From Chrysemys picta bellii (Eukaryota > Chordata > Testudines > Emydidae), in NCBI RefSeq assembly GCF_011386835.1, contig NC_088791.1, forward strand, positions 26,696,998 through 26,760,997: 64,000 nt of DNA, in the 5' to 3' direction. The notes under the pieces are model-generated. The model saw only the letters and a list, made by a program, of their open reading frames with translations. It made no database searches and was not told where the DNA came from. Of the stretch, positions 48,881 to 60,415 are shown in pieces. Every line of letters starts with the position of its first letter. The stretch's first letter is position 1. Both the position numbers and the translations under genes were made by a program.

Positions 48881-48944
48881 TGATCCAAAGCCAACTGAAG
48901 TAAATGCGAGTCTTTCCATTGACTCTGATGGGCTTTGGATTAGG
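48881..48944. repeat. Short foldback element, 64 bp
   Basis: TGATCCAAAGCC at the left pairs with GGCTTTGGATTA at the right, and inner GAAGTAAATG with CATTGACTCT partly. A relative is at 50673-50742. Confidence 0.6.
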
Positions 48945-49211
48945 CCTTCATGTATCACCTCCACTCCACTGTTACCAGTCTTGACGCCCCCTCCCTGTTC
49001 ATTTCTTCCACAAATGTATCTAGGCCTTTTCCCAATCCTCCTTATATATGGAACCTCCCTACCTGATCCAGTTTGCCAAGGCAGTATCCCCTTAGTATTC
49101 AAAACCTTCCAAAGACTCTCTATTTCCATGATGCCAACAAGAAGCTAGTGAAAAATAGAATTAATTTGTTAAAAAAGAAAACAAAAACCCAGTAATTTCC
49201 TTCCTCTAGGA

Positions 49212-49666
49212 AGAGGTTCTCAACCCACAGCCCGCATGCGGCCCAATTAGCACACAGCTACAGCCCAGCCCAGCAGTGTGCTAAAGTCTGCAGGCTCTAG
49301 GCTGCTGGCTGCCACACTGCCCTGCATGGCAGGCTCAGGGTCTGGGCTGCCGCGTGGCCCCGCACAGCAGGGTCCGGGGTCCTGGCTGCTGCCCGGCCCC
49401 GCACAACAGCGTCTGGGGTTGCGGTGGGGTTTAGGATTGGGGTCCTGACTGCCCCTGGTCCTAGGCCTCACACAGTGTGTTCTGGGGTCCCTGTCTCCTT
49501 CCCCACACCCAGCTCTCCACTCCTGGCCCCACTCTGTGGAGGGGTCTCTGGGTGGAGGGCGCTGGGCATAGGGGTTTGTGGGGAGGGTTACGTGGGGGAC
49601 ACTATGGTTCTCAAACTGCGGCCCAGGTAACACTTTGTGGGCCGATAAATAGGTTGAGAACCACTG
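49212..49666. mobile_element. hAT non-autonomous element, GGTTCTCAACC ends, about 455 bp
   Basis: Left AGAGGTTCTCAACC and right GGTTGAGAACCACTG are inverted repeats, with CTCTAGG directly on both sides (49204-49210 and 49667-49673). The middle is GC-rich with GGTTCTCAAACTGCGGCCCA near the right end. Overlapping open frames are artefacts. It sits just 3' of the terminal exon at 49728-49888. Confidence 0.85.
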
Positions 49667-49727
49667 CTCTAGGCCTTCCAGTGCGTCATATATGCTCTGT
49701 GTAAATCTTATTCAGAGTAAATGGGTT

Positions 49728-49888
49728 TAGGAGCACGGGCAATCTTTATTTTGTGTCCTGTACAGTGCCAGGAACATTATCGGTGCTTAATAAATTATAT
49801 ACAATAACGTCATTTCCTGAAAAGTTCCACAGAATGTTGCGAAATGTCTGGATCTTGATTTTGTAGCTCCTTCACAGCTTTTTGAACC
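49728..49888 (-). CDS. Candidate terminal coding exon with stop and poly(A) signal, host gene not identified
   Basis: On the minus strand, TTATAATTTTCAG (acceptor at 49891-49889) is followed by one base completing a codon and then 25 sense codons to TGA at 49812-49810. The encoded tail begins VQKAVKELQNQDPDISQ and ends HSVELFRK: charged, probably helical, with no low complexity, quite unlike the repeat-derived frames around it. AATAAA lies at 49750-49745, so the 3' UTR would be only about 80 nt and transcription would end near 49728. Part of this UTR (TTTATTAAGCACCGATAATG, CTGGCACTGTACAG) looks like an old MIR/L2 3' end, which may have supplied the poly(A) signal. I cannot name the protein. 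A processed pseudogene is unlikely because the acceptor context is intact and no poly(A) tract follows. It could be the last exon of a gene extending to the right, or an alternative last exon. Confidence 0.6.
49745..49750 (-). terminator. Poly(A) signal AATAAA of the candidate terminal exon
   Basis: Reads AATAAA on the minus strand, 60-65 bases after the TGA at 49812-49810. Confidence 0.5.
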
Positions 49889-50350
49889 CTGAAAATTATA
49901 AATAGCATGAGGAATAAACAAATTACTATGGGCATGAAACAAAATTTAGTCAACAAAAATATCCAACAATAGCTGCCCTGAAATCAAATGGCCACTAGCA
50001 GATGTTGTCAAGAGTCAAAATTGAAATATTCAACTGTATTGCATACTGAAACCAAAACAGTGACCACTGAAATACTGCTTGCTATAATAATTAGTGGAAT
50101 GATTATTTGTATTTATAGAGTGCAAAAAATACTAAAATCAGCCACTTTGATAGTACATTACAAAAAATGTTATACCACTTATTAAACCCCACCAAGGGAA
50201 GACAAAATACCCAAGCAGAAGTTTAGCAGACACCATTAATGAGAATTATTGACATCACCTACGAGACATTAGCCTGTACTATAGCTCCAAGTGACCTAAC
50301 GTACAATCTCAAATCAACTGATTATTGAGAAAGAGACTTTTCCAATCATA

Positions 50351-50647
50351 GGCTACGTCCTCACTGGGGGGGGGGGGGGGCGAGGGTGTCGATTTAAGAT
50401 ACGCAAATTCAGCTACGCAAATAGCGTAGCTGAATTCGATGTATCCGAGCCGACTTACCCCGCTGTGAGGACGGCAGCAAATCGACCTCCACGGCTCCCC
50501 CGTCAACAGCGCTTACTCCTACCTGCGCTGGTGGAGTACAAGCGTCGATTCAGGGATCGATTGTTACGTCCCGACGAGAAGCGATAATTCGATCCCCGAG
50601 AGATTGATTTCTACCCGCCGATTCAGGCGGGTAGTGAAGACGTAGCC
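50351..50647. mobile_element. MITE with GGCTACGTC(C/T)TCAC ends, 297 bp
   Basis: GGCTACGTCCTCACTG at the left pairs with GTGAAGACGTAGCC at the right. Inside, TTCAGCTACGC-AAATA-GCGTAGCTGAA at about 50409-50435 is a perfect 11-bp stem hairpin. A G-run lies at 50366-50380. No target duplication was recognised, so the superfamily stays open. Confidence 0.75.
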
Positions 50648-50672
50648 AGAGCAAGTTGTCCACATAATATAG

Positions 50673-50742
50673 TCTCTTATCCAAAGCCCCATAAAGTCAT
50701 TGGAAAGACTATCAGTGACTTCAAGGAGCTGTGGATCAGGCC
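50673..50742. repeat. Short foldback element
   Basis: TTATCCAAAGCCCCATAAAG pairs imperfectly with TTCAAGGAGCTGTGGATCAG; same family as 48881-48944. Confidence 0.5.
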
Positions 50743-53700
50743 CATAATGTTTAGGTACTTTATCTGTTTTTAAAATTCTCAGTATTACAACCATTTTAAT
50801 ACATTCATTTTACTACACAAAGTGACAAGCTCAGATTGGACACTAGCAGAATGAAAATAATGTGTTCTAAAACCCTCCGAAAAATTCTATTTTATTTCTC
50901 CTAAAATTTAAAGGCAGCTAAACCACTTTAAATCAAATTGTTTTTTTAAAAAACATGTTCCTATATTGAAACCTGGCCAGTTTTCAATCTAAAATGAATT
51001 TTTGGGCAGCCACATAAATACTTGAATAACAATTTCTAACAGGCACTCCAACAGAACCTTAATGATAACAGCAGGAACAGCAGTACTGAAATCCAAGAAA
51101 TTTATTTTGGTGCTGTATCCAGGCATATAACAACTGTCTACCCTAATCAAGACACATCTGTTGGAAGTGATAACACTTGCAGCTTTACAGACAGTCAGAT
51201 TCAAAAAATGCTTATACTGCAAATTAGTCTCAGTGTGTAAACTTTATTTATATTCCACCTTGTGGTGGTGATGGTGGTGTGTGTACCCAGCAAATACCAA
51301 TATCATACTAAGTTTGAATCTGAAATTTGAATTTTGCCATGATTCCATTAAATGAAAAAAATTGATTTTTCTTTGAAAAAAATCAATCATTATTGTGATT
51401 AACTTTTAATTACTGTAAACCCAGGAACAATAGTGCAAAGTTACTGACCTCTGTGTTTTAAGCCTTTCAAGTTTATGTGAGGTTGGTTGCTTGATACCCA
51501 TACATGAAAATTTCATAGTGTTGGCCATGCTCTCAATAAATTATTAAATAGATATGAATATGAGTGTAGTGTTCAGATTTTCAGCAGAGTGGTAAATCCC
51601 TTTATTCTCCTGTTCTCAAAAGATAAGCGGCTATTGTCTACATAACTAATAATAGTATCTTTAAAAAAAATAAAGACAATTTAGAAGAGAATAAATATTC
51701 TTGTCTGCTGGAAATTTATTATAACCCTGTAATCTCAAAATGTTTGCAAGAATTTTTTTGGTCTTGTTTTTAGCTTAGGAGAGCATGTCAGCTAAGCACA
51801 GGCTCTTGAATATGTTTATCTCAAGCTAAAAGAATACAAATCCTCTTAAAGACACATGAACTGTGATTATGATAAGCAAATAGAGTGGAGTGCATGAGTT
51901 CTAGTGACATTGGAGAATAAGGAAACATTTACCAATTAAAATATATAACATGAGGCATAGCCCCAAATAAACATAATAGTGCTATCTTTTCTACAGTATA
52001 TTTTCTTATTTACAAGTTGGAAAAGAAACTCTTTGCAGCTTTGTCCTACAATTCTTTTTTTCGTATTTTTTAAAATACAATGGGCCAAGAGCTACCTTGG
52101 AAGTACAGCTGGTTGGAAATTTTCGACTGAAGGTTTTTTGAAGAGAAAAAAAAAAAGCCAATTCATCAAATCCAAAACTGTTGACAAATCAGGGACAATT
52201 CTGACAAATCTCCAGACTCAAAAATACATTAAAAAAAAGTTTAAAAATTTCTGATTTGAAACAATTTTGTTTAGAAATTTAAGCTAAGTAGACAAAAAAG
52301 GTTAGACAAGAAAAAGTTTGAAATCAAAACAAAACATTTCAAAATTTTAAAAACAAAACATGTAAATTCACCCTAACCAAAAAAAAATTAGTTTTTCCTT
52401 TTGTGAACATTTTTGAGATTTTTACTTTTTCTCACAATTAAAAATAGGAAAAAAATTGAACTCTTGAAAATATTTGAGGGAAGAGAAAACACCATTTCAG
52501 CTCTTTTTGGGAGGTCTCTTGGTATACACTGAATAGAAAGTATGGGCCAGAATGAGGCAGAATAACCTAAATGAGGTGAGAGCAAAGAGAAGGAAGTGGG
52601 TAATCTGGCCAGGACAGTGGAGATTGCAATGAGATGGGAGTTACTGAGAACCTTGAACAGAAGGCACAGGACTAGCACATCTGAAGCTAATGATTATAGG
52701 AACAGGGCAAAACACTGTATAAGTGCATATGACAATCAGTTTTCCTAGGGCAAACTGTATGTGTGATTCATAAACAAAATAATTCTACCAAAAGCACACA
52801 GTGGTTGCTCAGTTAATCCACCAGGCGATTTGTAACAACAAACTACAAGGACCACCTATGTTTTCCATTTTAGTTAAATGGGAAACATCTCTGTCTATAA
52901 CACGGGACTGTACTACAAAATAGCCTAGAAACTGGCCCTGTAAATATTTACACGCTGGTTGGGGCAAGCAAGTGTGGATTTACATAGAAAAAAACTCCAA
53001 TATAACCATAAGGAAATACATTTGTGATTATACAGATTTTTAGCCATCCGTGCAACAGCTGAATAGTGGATAAAAGCATATTTAATCTTTTGACCATAAT
53101 ACAGTATATTAATATTACACATCTATTCTCAGTCCTGATCGATGAAAAAAAATATGGATCAAAGCTTCAATTCAGTGCAGTACTGAACAATTTGTTAAAG
53201 TAGTAGTGGTCAGAGCATAAACAGATGGCAAGGAATCAAAAAGATATTCATTTTATTATTTTGATATTTTTAATATCTTTAAAGGAAACTAAGCAAAATA
53301 ATATGTTTTAACAACAAAACTTCTAAAATGAGAGATTACAGCTTAAGTGTGCCTATGTCTCTTGTGTCTATAAGGAAATACATTACTAAATGATTCTGAG
53401 GCATAGATAATCATAGTAAATACAGTATATATGTTCATCATTTTAATTTTACAGCATGATTGTAGAGATAAGGTGGCTCAGGGAATTAATAAACTAACCC
53501 ATCTCATTCAGAGACCTGGGGCCAAATTCACTGCTGGCATTAGCACTGCAATACCACTGTAGCTATATCACTTTATGACAGTGTTAAATTTGTTTTCTGG
53601 TTTCAAATCCTGGATTAAGTCTAATTTAAAATGAGTTTGATGGTCTCATCATACTCATTAGCAGATATCTATCTACATCAGAAAAATATAGTGCAGTTTG

Positions 53701-53875
53701 GCCAGGGTCTGCATGAGAGGCTGAGAACTAGAGCAGCAGGTGTACTGCAGGCCAGGATTAAGGAAGATTTGGCATGGCTCGGGTGAATGTTTGCACAGTG
53801 CCTACTCCACACTTTGCTTGCTTCTATCTGATAGTATTAGTCTTTCACATTAACAAAAACTAAATTCACCTACAG
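50743..53875. other. 3.1 kb AT-rich non-coding stretch
   Basis: No exon, RNA gene or transposon end could be supported. 53514-53590 has GGGGCCAAATTCACTGCTGG, which begins another decayed foldback. Confidence 0.4.
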
Positions 53876-54078
53876 CAGTGTTTCCCAAACTTGGTACGCC
53901 GCTTGTGCAGGGAAAGCCCCTGGCGGGCCGGGCCGGTTTGTTTACCTGCAGTGTCAGCAGGTCCGGCCGATCGCGGCTCCCACTGGCCGTGGTTTGCTGC
54001 TCCAGGCCAATGGGAGCTGCTGGAAGCGGCAGCCAGTACATCCCTCGGCCCGCGCCGCTTCCAGCAGCTCCAGATGCA
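53876..54078. mobile_element. Half of a palindromic hAT-like element
   Basis: CAGTGTTTCCCAAACTTGG is a hAT-type terminus. The GC-rich arm (GGCGGGCCGGGCCGGTTTG, TCCGGCCGATCGCGG, CAGGCCAATGGGAGCTGCTG) reaches a centre at CTTCCAGCAGCTCC and then stops. The expected mirror arm and its CACTG end are absent, so it was truncated before or after insertion. Confidence 0.65.
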
Positions 54079-54107
54079 ATTTTACTTTTGCAGTTATCTA
54101 TAGTTGC

Positions 54108-55160
54108 TAGGGTTACCAACTGTCTAATCACACAAACCCAAACACCTTTGCCCCGCCCCACCCCTTCTCTGAGGCCCCGCCCCACTCACTCCATCCCCCC
54201 TCCCTCTGTTGCTTGCTCTCTCCCACCTTCACTCTCTTTCACTGGGCTGGGGCTGGGGCAGGGGTGTGGAAAGGGGTGCGGGCTCTGGGCTGGGGGATGG
54301 GGCTAAGGGGTTTGGAGTGTGGGAGGTGGCTCTGGGTTGAGCCTGGGGCCGGGTGTTGGGGTGCAGGATGAAAGCTCTGGGAAGCAGTTTGGGTGCTGAA
54401 AGGGGCTCAGGGCTGGGGCAGAGCATTGGGTGCAGGAGGCATGAGGTTTGCAGGCTCTGGGAGGGAGTTTGGGTGCAGGAAGGGGCTCTGGGCTGGGGTA
54501 GGGATGCAAGAGCGGGTGCGGGGTGCAGGCTATGGGAGGGAGTTTGGGTGTGGGAGGGGGCTCAGGGTCAGGGCAGGGGGTTGGGGTGCGGGTGAGGGAT
54601 GTGGGCTCTGGGAGGGAGTTTGGGTGCAGGAAGGGGCTCCAGGTTGGGGTAGGGGATTGGGGTGCAGGAGGGGTGCAGGACAGCACTTACCTGCTGCACT
54701 GGCGGGGCAGCACTTACCTCAGGCGGCTCCCGGTTGACGGTGCAGTGGGGCTAAGACAGGCTCCCTGCCTGCCCTAGCTCCGCGCAGCTCCTGAAAGTGG
54801 CCAGCACATCCCTGGGACCCATGGTGAGGGCAGGGGGTTCTGCGCACTGCTCAAGCCCACAAGCACCGCCCCTGCAGCTCCCATTGGCCACAGTTCCCAG
54901 CCAATGGGAACTGCGGAGTCGGCGCTGGGGGTGTGGGCAGCACGCAAAACCCCTTTCCCTCCCCCCTCCCGGGGCCACAGGAACATGCCGGCTGCTTCTG
55001 GGAGCTGCGCGAAGCCAGGGCAGGCAGGGAGCCTGTCTTAGTCCCGCTGTGCCGCCGACTTTCAGTGCCTAAAATCTCCCGGTTTGGCTTCAGTAGCCTC
55101 TGGGAGATAGGGCCTGATTCTGGGAGACTCCTGGCAAAACCGGGAGGGTTAGCAATCCTA
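54108..55160. mobile_element. hAT-like element, TIR TAGGGTTRCCAA family, 1053 bp
   Basis: Left TAGGGTTACCAA pairs with right TTAGCAATCCTA. Flanks ATAGTTGC (54100-54107) and TTAGTTGC (55161-55168) agree at 7 of 8 bases. The interior is an expanded series of GGTTTGGGGTG/GGGCTCTGGG words at roughly 40-70 base spacing, then CTCCCATTGGCCACAGTTCC with inverted GCCAATGGGAACTG. It is the unsplit relative of 9366-10887. The many open frames are glycine- or proline-rich artefacts. Confidence 0.88.
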
Positions 55161-55168
55161 TTAGTTGC

Positions 55169-56344
55169 AATTAAGATATCTAACTACGTGATTTGTTGGA
55201 CTAATCAGGTAAGTAGACATATAAATAACATCAGTTGAGCCCACAAATGATTTCTGGTGCAAAATTATGCCCTCAATTATTTGTGCAATGCAAAATGGCT
55301 GGTTCAGAATGGAAGGTCACCTCTCAACGAGGCCCAAAATTCAGAAAAAAGCAAACAAGCATGTATATAGTATACAGAGAAAGTAAGCCACAATACTAAG
55401 AAACTTTGTTTTAAAATTTTGAAAAATCCATAATTTTACTTATTTTGTCTTACATGTAGAGACATAAAGGACACTCCTAAACTGTCTTTTTTTTCCCACT
55501 ACTTATATGTTCCCCTTCAAAATATCTGGACAACAGGATGGCTCCTTTCACTATTATGAACTAAAATAATGGTGCAAAAAATAAAGACAAAAACCAAGAA
55601 ATCTTTGACATATTAATCAGGTACTTTATGCCCTCTTTCCTCACTGCTAACTAAAACTGTTTCTATCCAGCCATGTCCATAGTATGAATCACAGCTTGTT
55701 AGAACAGTTACAGTCATTGGATCTGTGAAAAGAAAATACTGCAGTGGTTTGGCTAGACTTCCAAAATGCCTATAGTTCATCAGTTTACGCTCAGCTGCTT
55801 TGTGTCATAGAGGTCTTCCATATCCCACAGGAGACAATTAATATGAAGAAGTACCTTGCAGAGTAGAAGGTGACATTCAGCATGCCAACATGTATTACAA
55901 GATGGCAGCAGGGGTAGAGAACAGGATAGTTATTTGCTGCTACACAAGCTATATCATTTTCACGTTGGTCATGGTGGTCAGCTGTGCAACTTTCCTTCCT
56001 ATGGTAGTTATGCAGCGATAAACAGGTGTGTCTGAGACACAGACATTGAATAAACTGGATGGAATGAAAATACAGCATGCCTCATTCTTAAGGACTATGT
56101 GATTAGGTAGGAGTGTGTGTGAGAAATGGCAATGTTCTTGGGTGGCAGAGAGCTTGAAGAGGAGTGATATGTTCGCTCTATGCAGCTGTTGTAAATTGGA
56201 GGTATACCAAATATTCTATAGTTCTATAACTACATTAACTAATGCTTATTTATGGTAAAGGTTTCTATTGCTTCAGGTGAAAATAAATAAAGCATAAAAT
56301 ACAGTTATGTTAAGTGAGGGGGTTTCTTTCCCATAACAGAATAA
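55169..56344. other. No gene seen
   Basis: AT-rich non-coding sequence. The minus frame at 55791-56078 contains cysteine and histidine residues but no motif I recognise. Confidence 0.4.
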
Positions 56345-56515
56345 GGCCTATAGCTATATCAGTGAATCCTCCTAGTGGAGATGTAGCTTATACCGCCAAA
56401 CAATTAGTTTATACCATATACTGGCAAAATGACTTTTTTTTTCTGGTATAAGTGCATCTACAATTTTGCTGGCATAGCTATGCTGGTAAAATTTTTAAGT
56501 GTAGACCCTGAGTCA
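56345..56515. mobile_element. Decayed MITE with TATACCAGTATA-type body
   Basis: GCCTATAGCTATATCAGTGA, TTATACCATATACTGGCAAA and CTGGCATAGCTATGCTGGTA resemble the body at 11472-11712. It ends near AAGTGTAGACCCTGAG. Confidence 0.55.
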
Positions 56516-58913
56516 GACCAAAGTAAATGAGAGATAAAGAACAAAAAACAGAAAGAAGCGAAATGTGACAAACTTAGCAAAGATTATACAGGGAGAACAT
56601 TAATAATCAGACATACGCAACATAATGTGGAAAATTTCAATTAAGTCATATAGAGTCTGTCCAGTCATTTATACCATATGCAAAGCTCTCCAGTTACCGT
56701 ATCACCAATTATGTTGCACCTTTCTATTCTTGGAAATATCACTTTCCAACTTTGAATAAATATTGGGCTACCAAAGAAGCCTTCTAGAGCTATTGGGCAA
56801 TCCTAAATGATGTAGTATGGGATACTAACACTAATATTCTAGCTGATCAAGAGGCCAGGACTTGAGAGTGAATTTTGATGTTCCTTTTTCAGCCTTCAGC
56901 TCAGATGCATAAAAAAAAAAAAATCACAAACTGCCACTTCATCTTTCATTTTGGGATTCTACTAAACTAGGTGAAGGTGGAATAGTCACCTGAAGTTGAA
57001 GATTAATTTTGATGCACACATGGTTCCCAAGTCCTCAGACCACAGAGCATTTCCATAGGATATGGACTAAAGAGATCTCGGATGTTTGTCTACTCCACCA
57101 GCAGGCATCTATATTTTTTGAAGCAAATTCTGAGCAGTCTGGCTGGGATCCGGTATAACTAAAAGGTTTTTTCTTTGTTATAAGTCTGAACTTGAGATTG
57201 GAAAAGGAGCACCTGATATTCAGTCTGAGTAGGTCCTTACTGGTCTCAGTATAGTCTGAAGATGGCTTCCCTAGAGGAGTCATTCTTTTTGACAAAGATA
57301 ATCAATAGGGGACCCTCAGAAGCAACTATCAAATGTTGCCCAATCCAAATAAGCTAATTAACATATGGTAAAACACCAAAATTAGTTATAGCAGCTGATA
57401 TTGTATGAAGCTCTCTCCATGAGAGAAGGGCAATAATACCATGGGCGTGCAATTTGGAAACCCTTTATACAGTCATTCTTTCTTGTACACTATCATCAAC
57501 TTCCCTTCGCTCTGAAATTATGGGCTGCCCCATAATATCAATTCATCATAATGAAAGAGTGAATCTATGAGGTCTAATTCTCCCAAATGTCACCATACAG
57601 CATTACAGGAGGGAGGATCACGACAGCCTATAAGTAGCAAAGGTTAGTATACGCTGAAACAACTGGGTGTTAATAAGCTCTATCTGTACATCCCCTGCGA
57701 TGTAGAGTGCAGCACACTTGCACGAGTACTGTACTTAGAAAGAGTTCTTGGCTCAACATAAAGGTAAAAGAATATATTGCAGTAAAATAGTGGCCGCATA
57801 GGACTTCACTATTTTGGCTGTGTCTTAAACCATGACCCTTTTTACTCAAAAAGCCCAGGCCTCACACTTGAGCTGAAGAAGAATCAGTAATTAGAGCTGA
57901 GCTAAGAATTTCTATCCTGCAGGAAATTATATTTTACTTCTGTTTTCATTCCAAATTGGGATGAAAAGTTGAAATATAATTTTCCCATGAAAAATCTGAT
58001 TTTGTAGAAATGGCATTTTCTGTCAAAAAGTCACTCCTGGCCAGCTCTAGCAGTAATGTTCAGGGTCCGTAGCACACCGCTGAGCAGTTCTGATTTCATC
58101 CAGTACAGGATGGCACACATACTTTGTAGCCAGTATGTTAGAATATTTTGGGGGCAAGGTAATCTAAAACTTTCTTAGGAAAATACATTTTTTCAAGAGA
58201 TATTTTACCTCCAAAGAAACATTACTAAGCAGTATTATCCTACAAAGAGCATCAAACTGAGAGCCAGTTCAGCACATAAAGCAGTCTAGGCAATATATTC
58301 ATTTGGATAATGTGTATATTACCCCTTAGGAAGACAGTGAGAGCCTGGCATTTACTCAGATCCAGAAGAACCCAGTCTAATAGAAAGCTAGATTGTGTTA
58401 TTTAGCCACATCCTTGCATAGAGATGGTGTGAAGCCCCAGGGTTCCAGTGGGGAGTTCAAGGAGTAACAGTCTCTCCCTGGGGTCCCTGGTACACTGGAG
58501 CAGTATGCGAGCTGCACCAGGCTTTAGATAGTACAGCCTTCTCCTCCAGGCACACATGGCCAGCTCCCAAGTGCTGGAACTGTGATCGTTCCTAGTTCTT
58601 GCATGGGGTGTGTAAGAAGAGGTGCCTGGTTCTCTCTCTTCCCCCTCCCTATCCACCCCTGAAATGGCCAAGAAGAAATATAGGCCAATGAATCCGGATT
58701 CTATCTAACTATCCCAGAAAGTAACTTAGTAAGAGCTCAAAGGCTGTAATTCAAATAAGAAGTAGTAGGACTGACATTATTGGATGGAAAAATAAAAAAG
58801 CACCAACCTACAGTATTTTTTGTGCTCAGCCTTCCCCCCTATAATGCCACTGATCCTAAGATACTGCCTAATACAGGCAAACAGAGGCTCTTGTAGTATG
58901 TCAGAGCGTATGT
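56516..58913. other. 2.4 kb non-coding stretch, no gene seen
   Basis: No supported exon, RNA gene or transposon end. Confidence 0.4.
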
Positions 58914-59190
58914 CTACACTGCAATTAAAAACCCACAGCTGGCCCATGCCAGCTGATGTGGGCTAAGGGGCTTGGGCTAAGGGGTTGTTTAATTGTATTG
59001 TAGACTTCCAGGCTCGGGCTGGAGCCCAGGTTCTAGGACCCTGTGAGGTGGGAGGGTCCCAGAGCTCAGCTGCAGCCCGAGCCCTAACATCTGCACTGCA
59101 ATTAAACAGCCCCGCAGCCTGAGCCCTGCAAGCCCAAGTCAGCTGGCACAGACCAGCCACGGGTATCTAATTGCAGTGTAGACAAGACTA
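58914..59190. mobile_element. MITE with TIR GTCTACACTGCAATTA, full-length-like copy, 277 bp
   Basis: TATGTCTACACTGCAATTA at the left pairs with TAATTGCAGTGTAGACAAGA at the right. The interior holds two more inverted modules (GCTCGGGCTGGAGCCCAGG with GCTGCAGCCCGAGC, CTGCACTGCAATTAAACAGC). The copy at 6799-6962 lacks this middle. Confidence 0.82.
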
Positions 59191-59352
59191 GAGATAAGCA
59201 GGGACAGAGGGCACTCGGGAAATGCATAAACTGTACCAGAATAAGATTTCTACCTTGGACTACAGTAAATTGATCTGCTAGTCTATTATTATATGTGAGA
59301 CACTTTTAAAGGACCACTCTTGCTGCAATCAGTGGGGCTTTGGCCAATAAAT

Positions 59353-59662
59353 TCAGGCCTTGTCTCAACTTCCACGCTGAATCAGCGCTGCTGCAATCAA
59401 TGCAGCGGCATCAATTTAGCAGGTCTGATGAAGACATGATAAATCGACAAGAGAGCACTTTCCCATCAATGTACTTAATCCACCTCAACGAGAGGCAAAA
59501 GCTATGTAGACAGGACAGTGTCTCCCGCTGACACAGCGCAGAGTAGACACCGCATTAAGTCAATGTCAGTTATGTCACTCGGGGGGGGGGGGGTGATTTT
59601 TTTCATACGCCCAAGCAACGTAACTTTCATCGACTTAAACGGTAATGTAGAAAAGGCCTCAG
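59353..59662. mobile_element. MITE with AGGCCTTGTCT ends
   Basis: CAGGCCTTGTCTCAACTTCC at the left pairs with TGTAGAAAAGGCCT at the right. The body contains CAGCGCTGCTGCAATCAATG and a G-run at 59581-59593. The ends resemble the right end of the Harbinger relic near 24.3 kb (GTAGACAAGGCCT), a possible family link. Confidence 0.65.
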
Positions 59663-59869
59663 AGGGCTCATGTTTTGGCACTGAAAGCAATTAATAGAAT
59701 TTAAAGTATGCTAACCAGGAAAATAATAAGTTGTCGGCATAGTATGCTAACTGGACTGTTTGCAGTTGTTCTGAATGAACTAACAAGACATGTTGCTACC
59801 ATCACCCTGGCAACTTTGTTGATATGCCATATCCCACTTCCTTTTCCTCCATCTGTTTTTTATCTTCTT

Positions 59870-60003
59870 AGACTGTAAGTTCTTTGGGGCAGGCACTAGC
59901 TCTTACTAGGTGTTTGTACAAATCCTAGTGCAATGGACCTCTGTTGCTGCTTTGGGTACTACTGCAGTACAAATAGTAAATAATGACATTATTATGATTA
60001 ATT
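59870..60003 (+). repeat. Widespread sauropsid dispersed repeat tail
   Basis: GACTGTAAGTTCTTTGGGGC, AGGTGTTTGTACAAATCCTA and TACAAATAGTAAATAATGAC occur in the order of a repeat common in turtles, crocodilians and birds. Its class is not recalled with certainty. Confidence 0.55.
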
Positions 60004-60415
60004 ATTGTTATCTCTCCTTCCTCTTTGGAGTATGCTATAAGTCAGAGCTGAGTGTGGGCTTGTCTGGGCTGCCAGCCTTCCAAGGAGGCTTTTTTCCTGA
60101 GAAAACAGGTATTTTTTGTAGGCAGACAAAATGACACTGCTGAAGAAATCTTACAAATGCAACATGCAGTATGGAACAATTGGAAGAAGTTAATAAATCC
60201 AGGCTAAGGTAGTTGAAGAAGGGAAGTAAATTCCAGAACTGAGGACCCCTGACAATGATCTCCCTGCCAGCAGCCCCTTCATTTAATCAAGGGCGCTCCA
60301 ACACCTCTGCTGATTTTAATTAAGGCAGCATGTATTGAGAGAGTGGCAGCCTTTCAGGGAACTGGATAGCAAACTATTTACAACTGTATAAGGTTAAAAC
60401 CAACACTGAATTCCA

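Noticed and set aside
53850..54777. Overlapping frames with repeated GCRKGL/GVGDWG-like segments
   Set aside because: The repetition follows from the DNA repeat array of the hAT-like element, not from a repetitive protein.
55791..56078. Cys/His-containing minus-strand frame
   Set aside because: Spacing does not fit a zinc finger, and there are no splice signals or neighbouring similar units.
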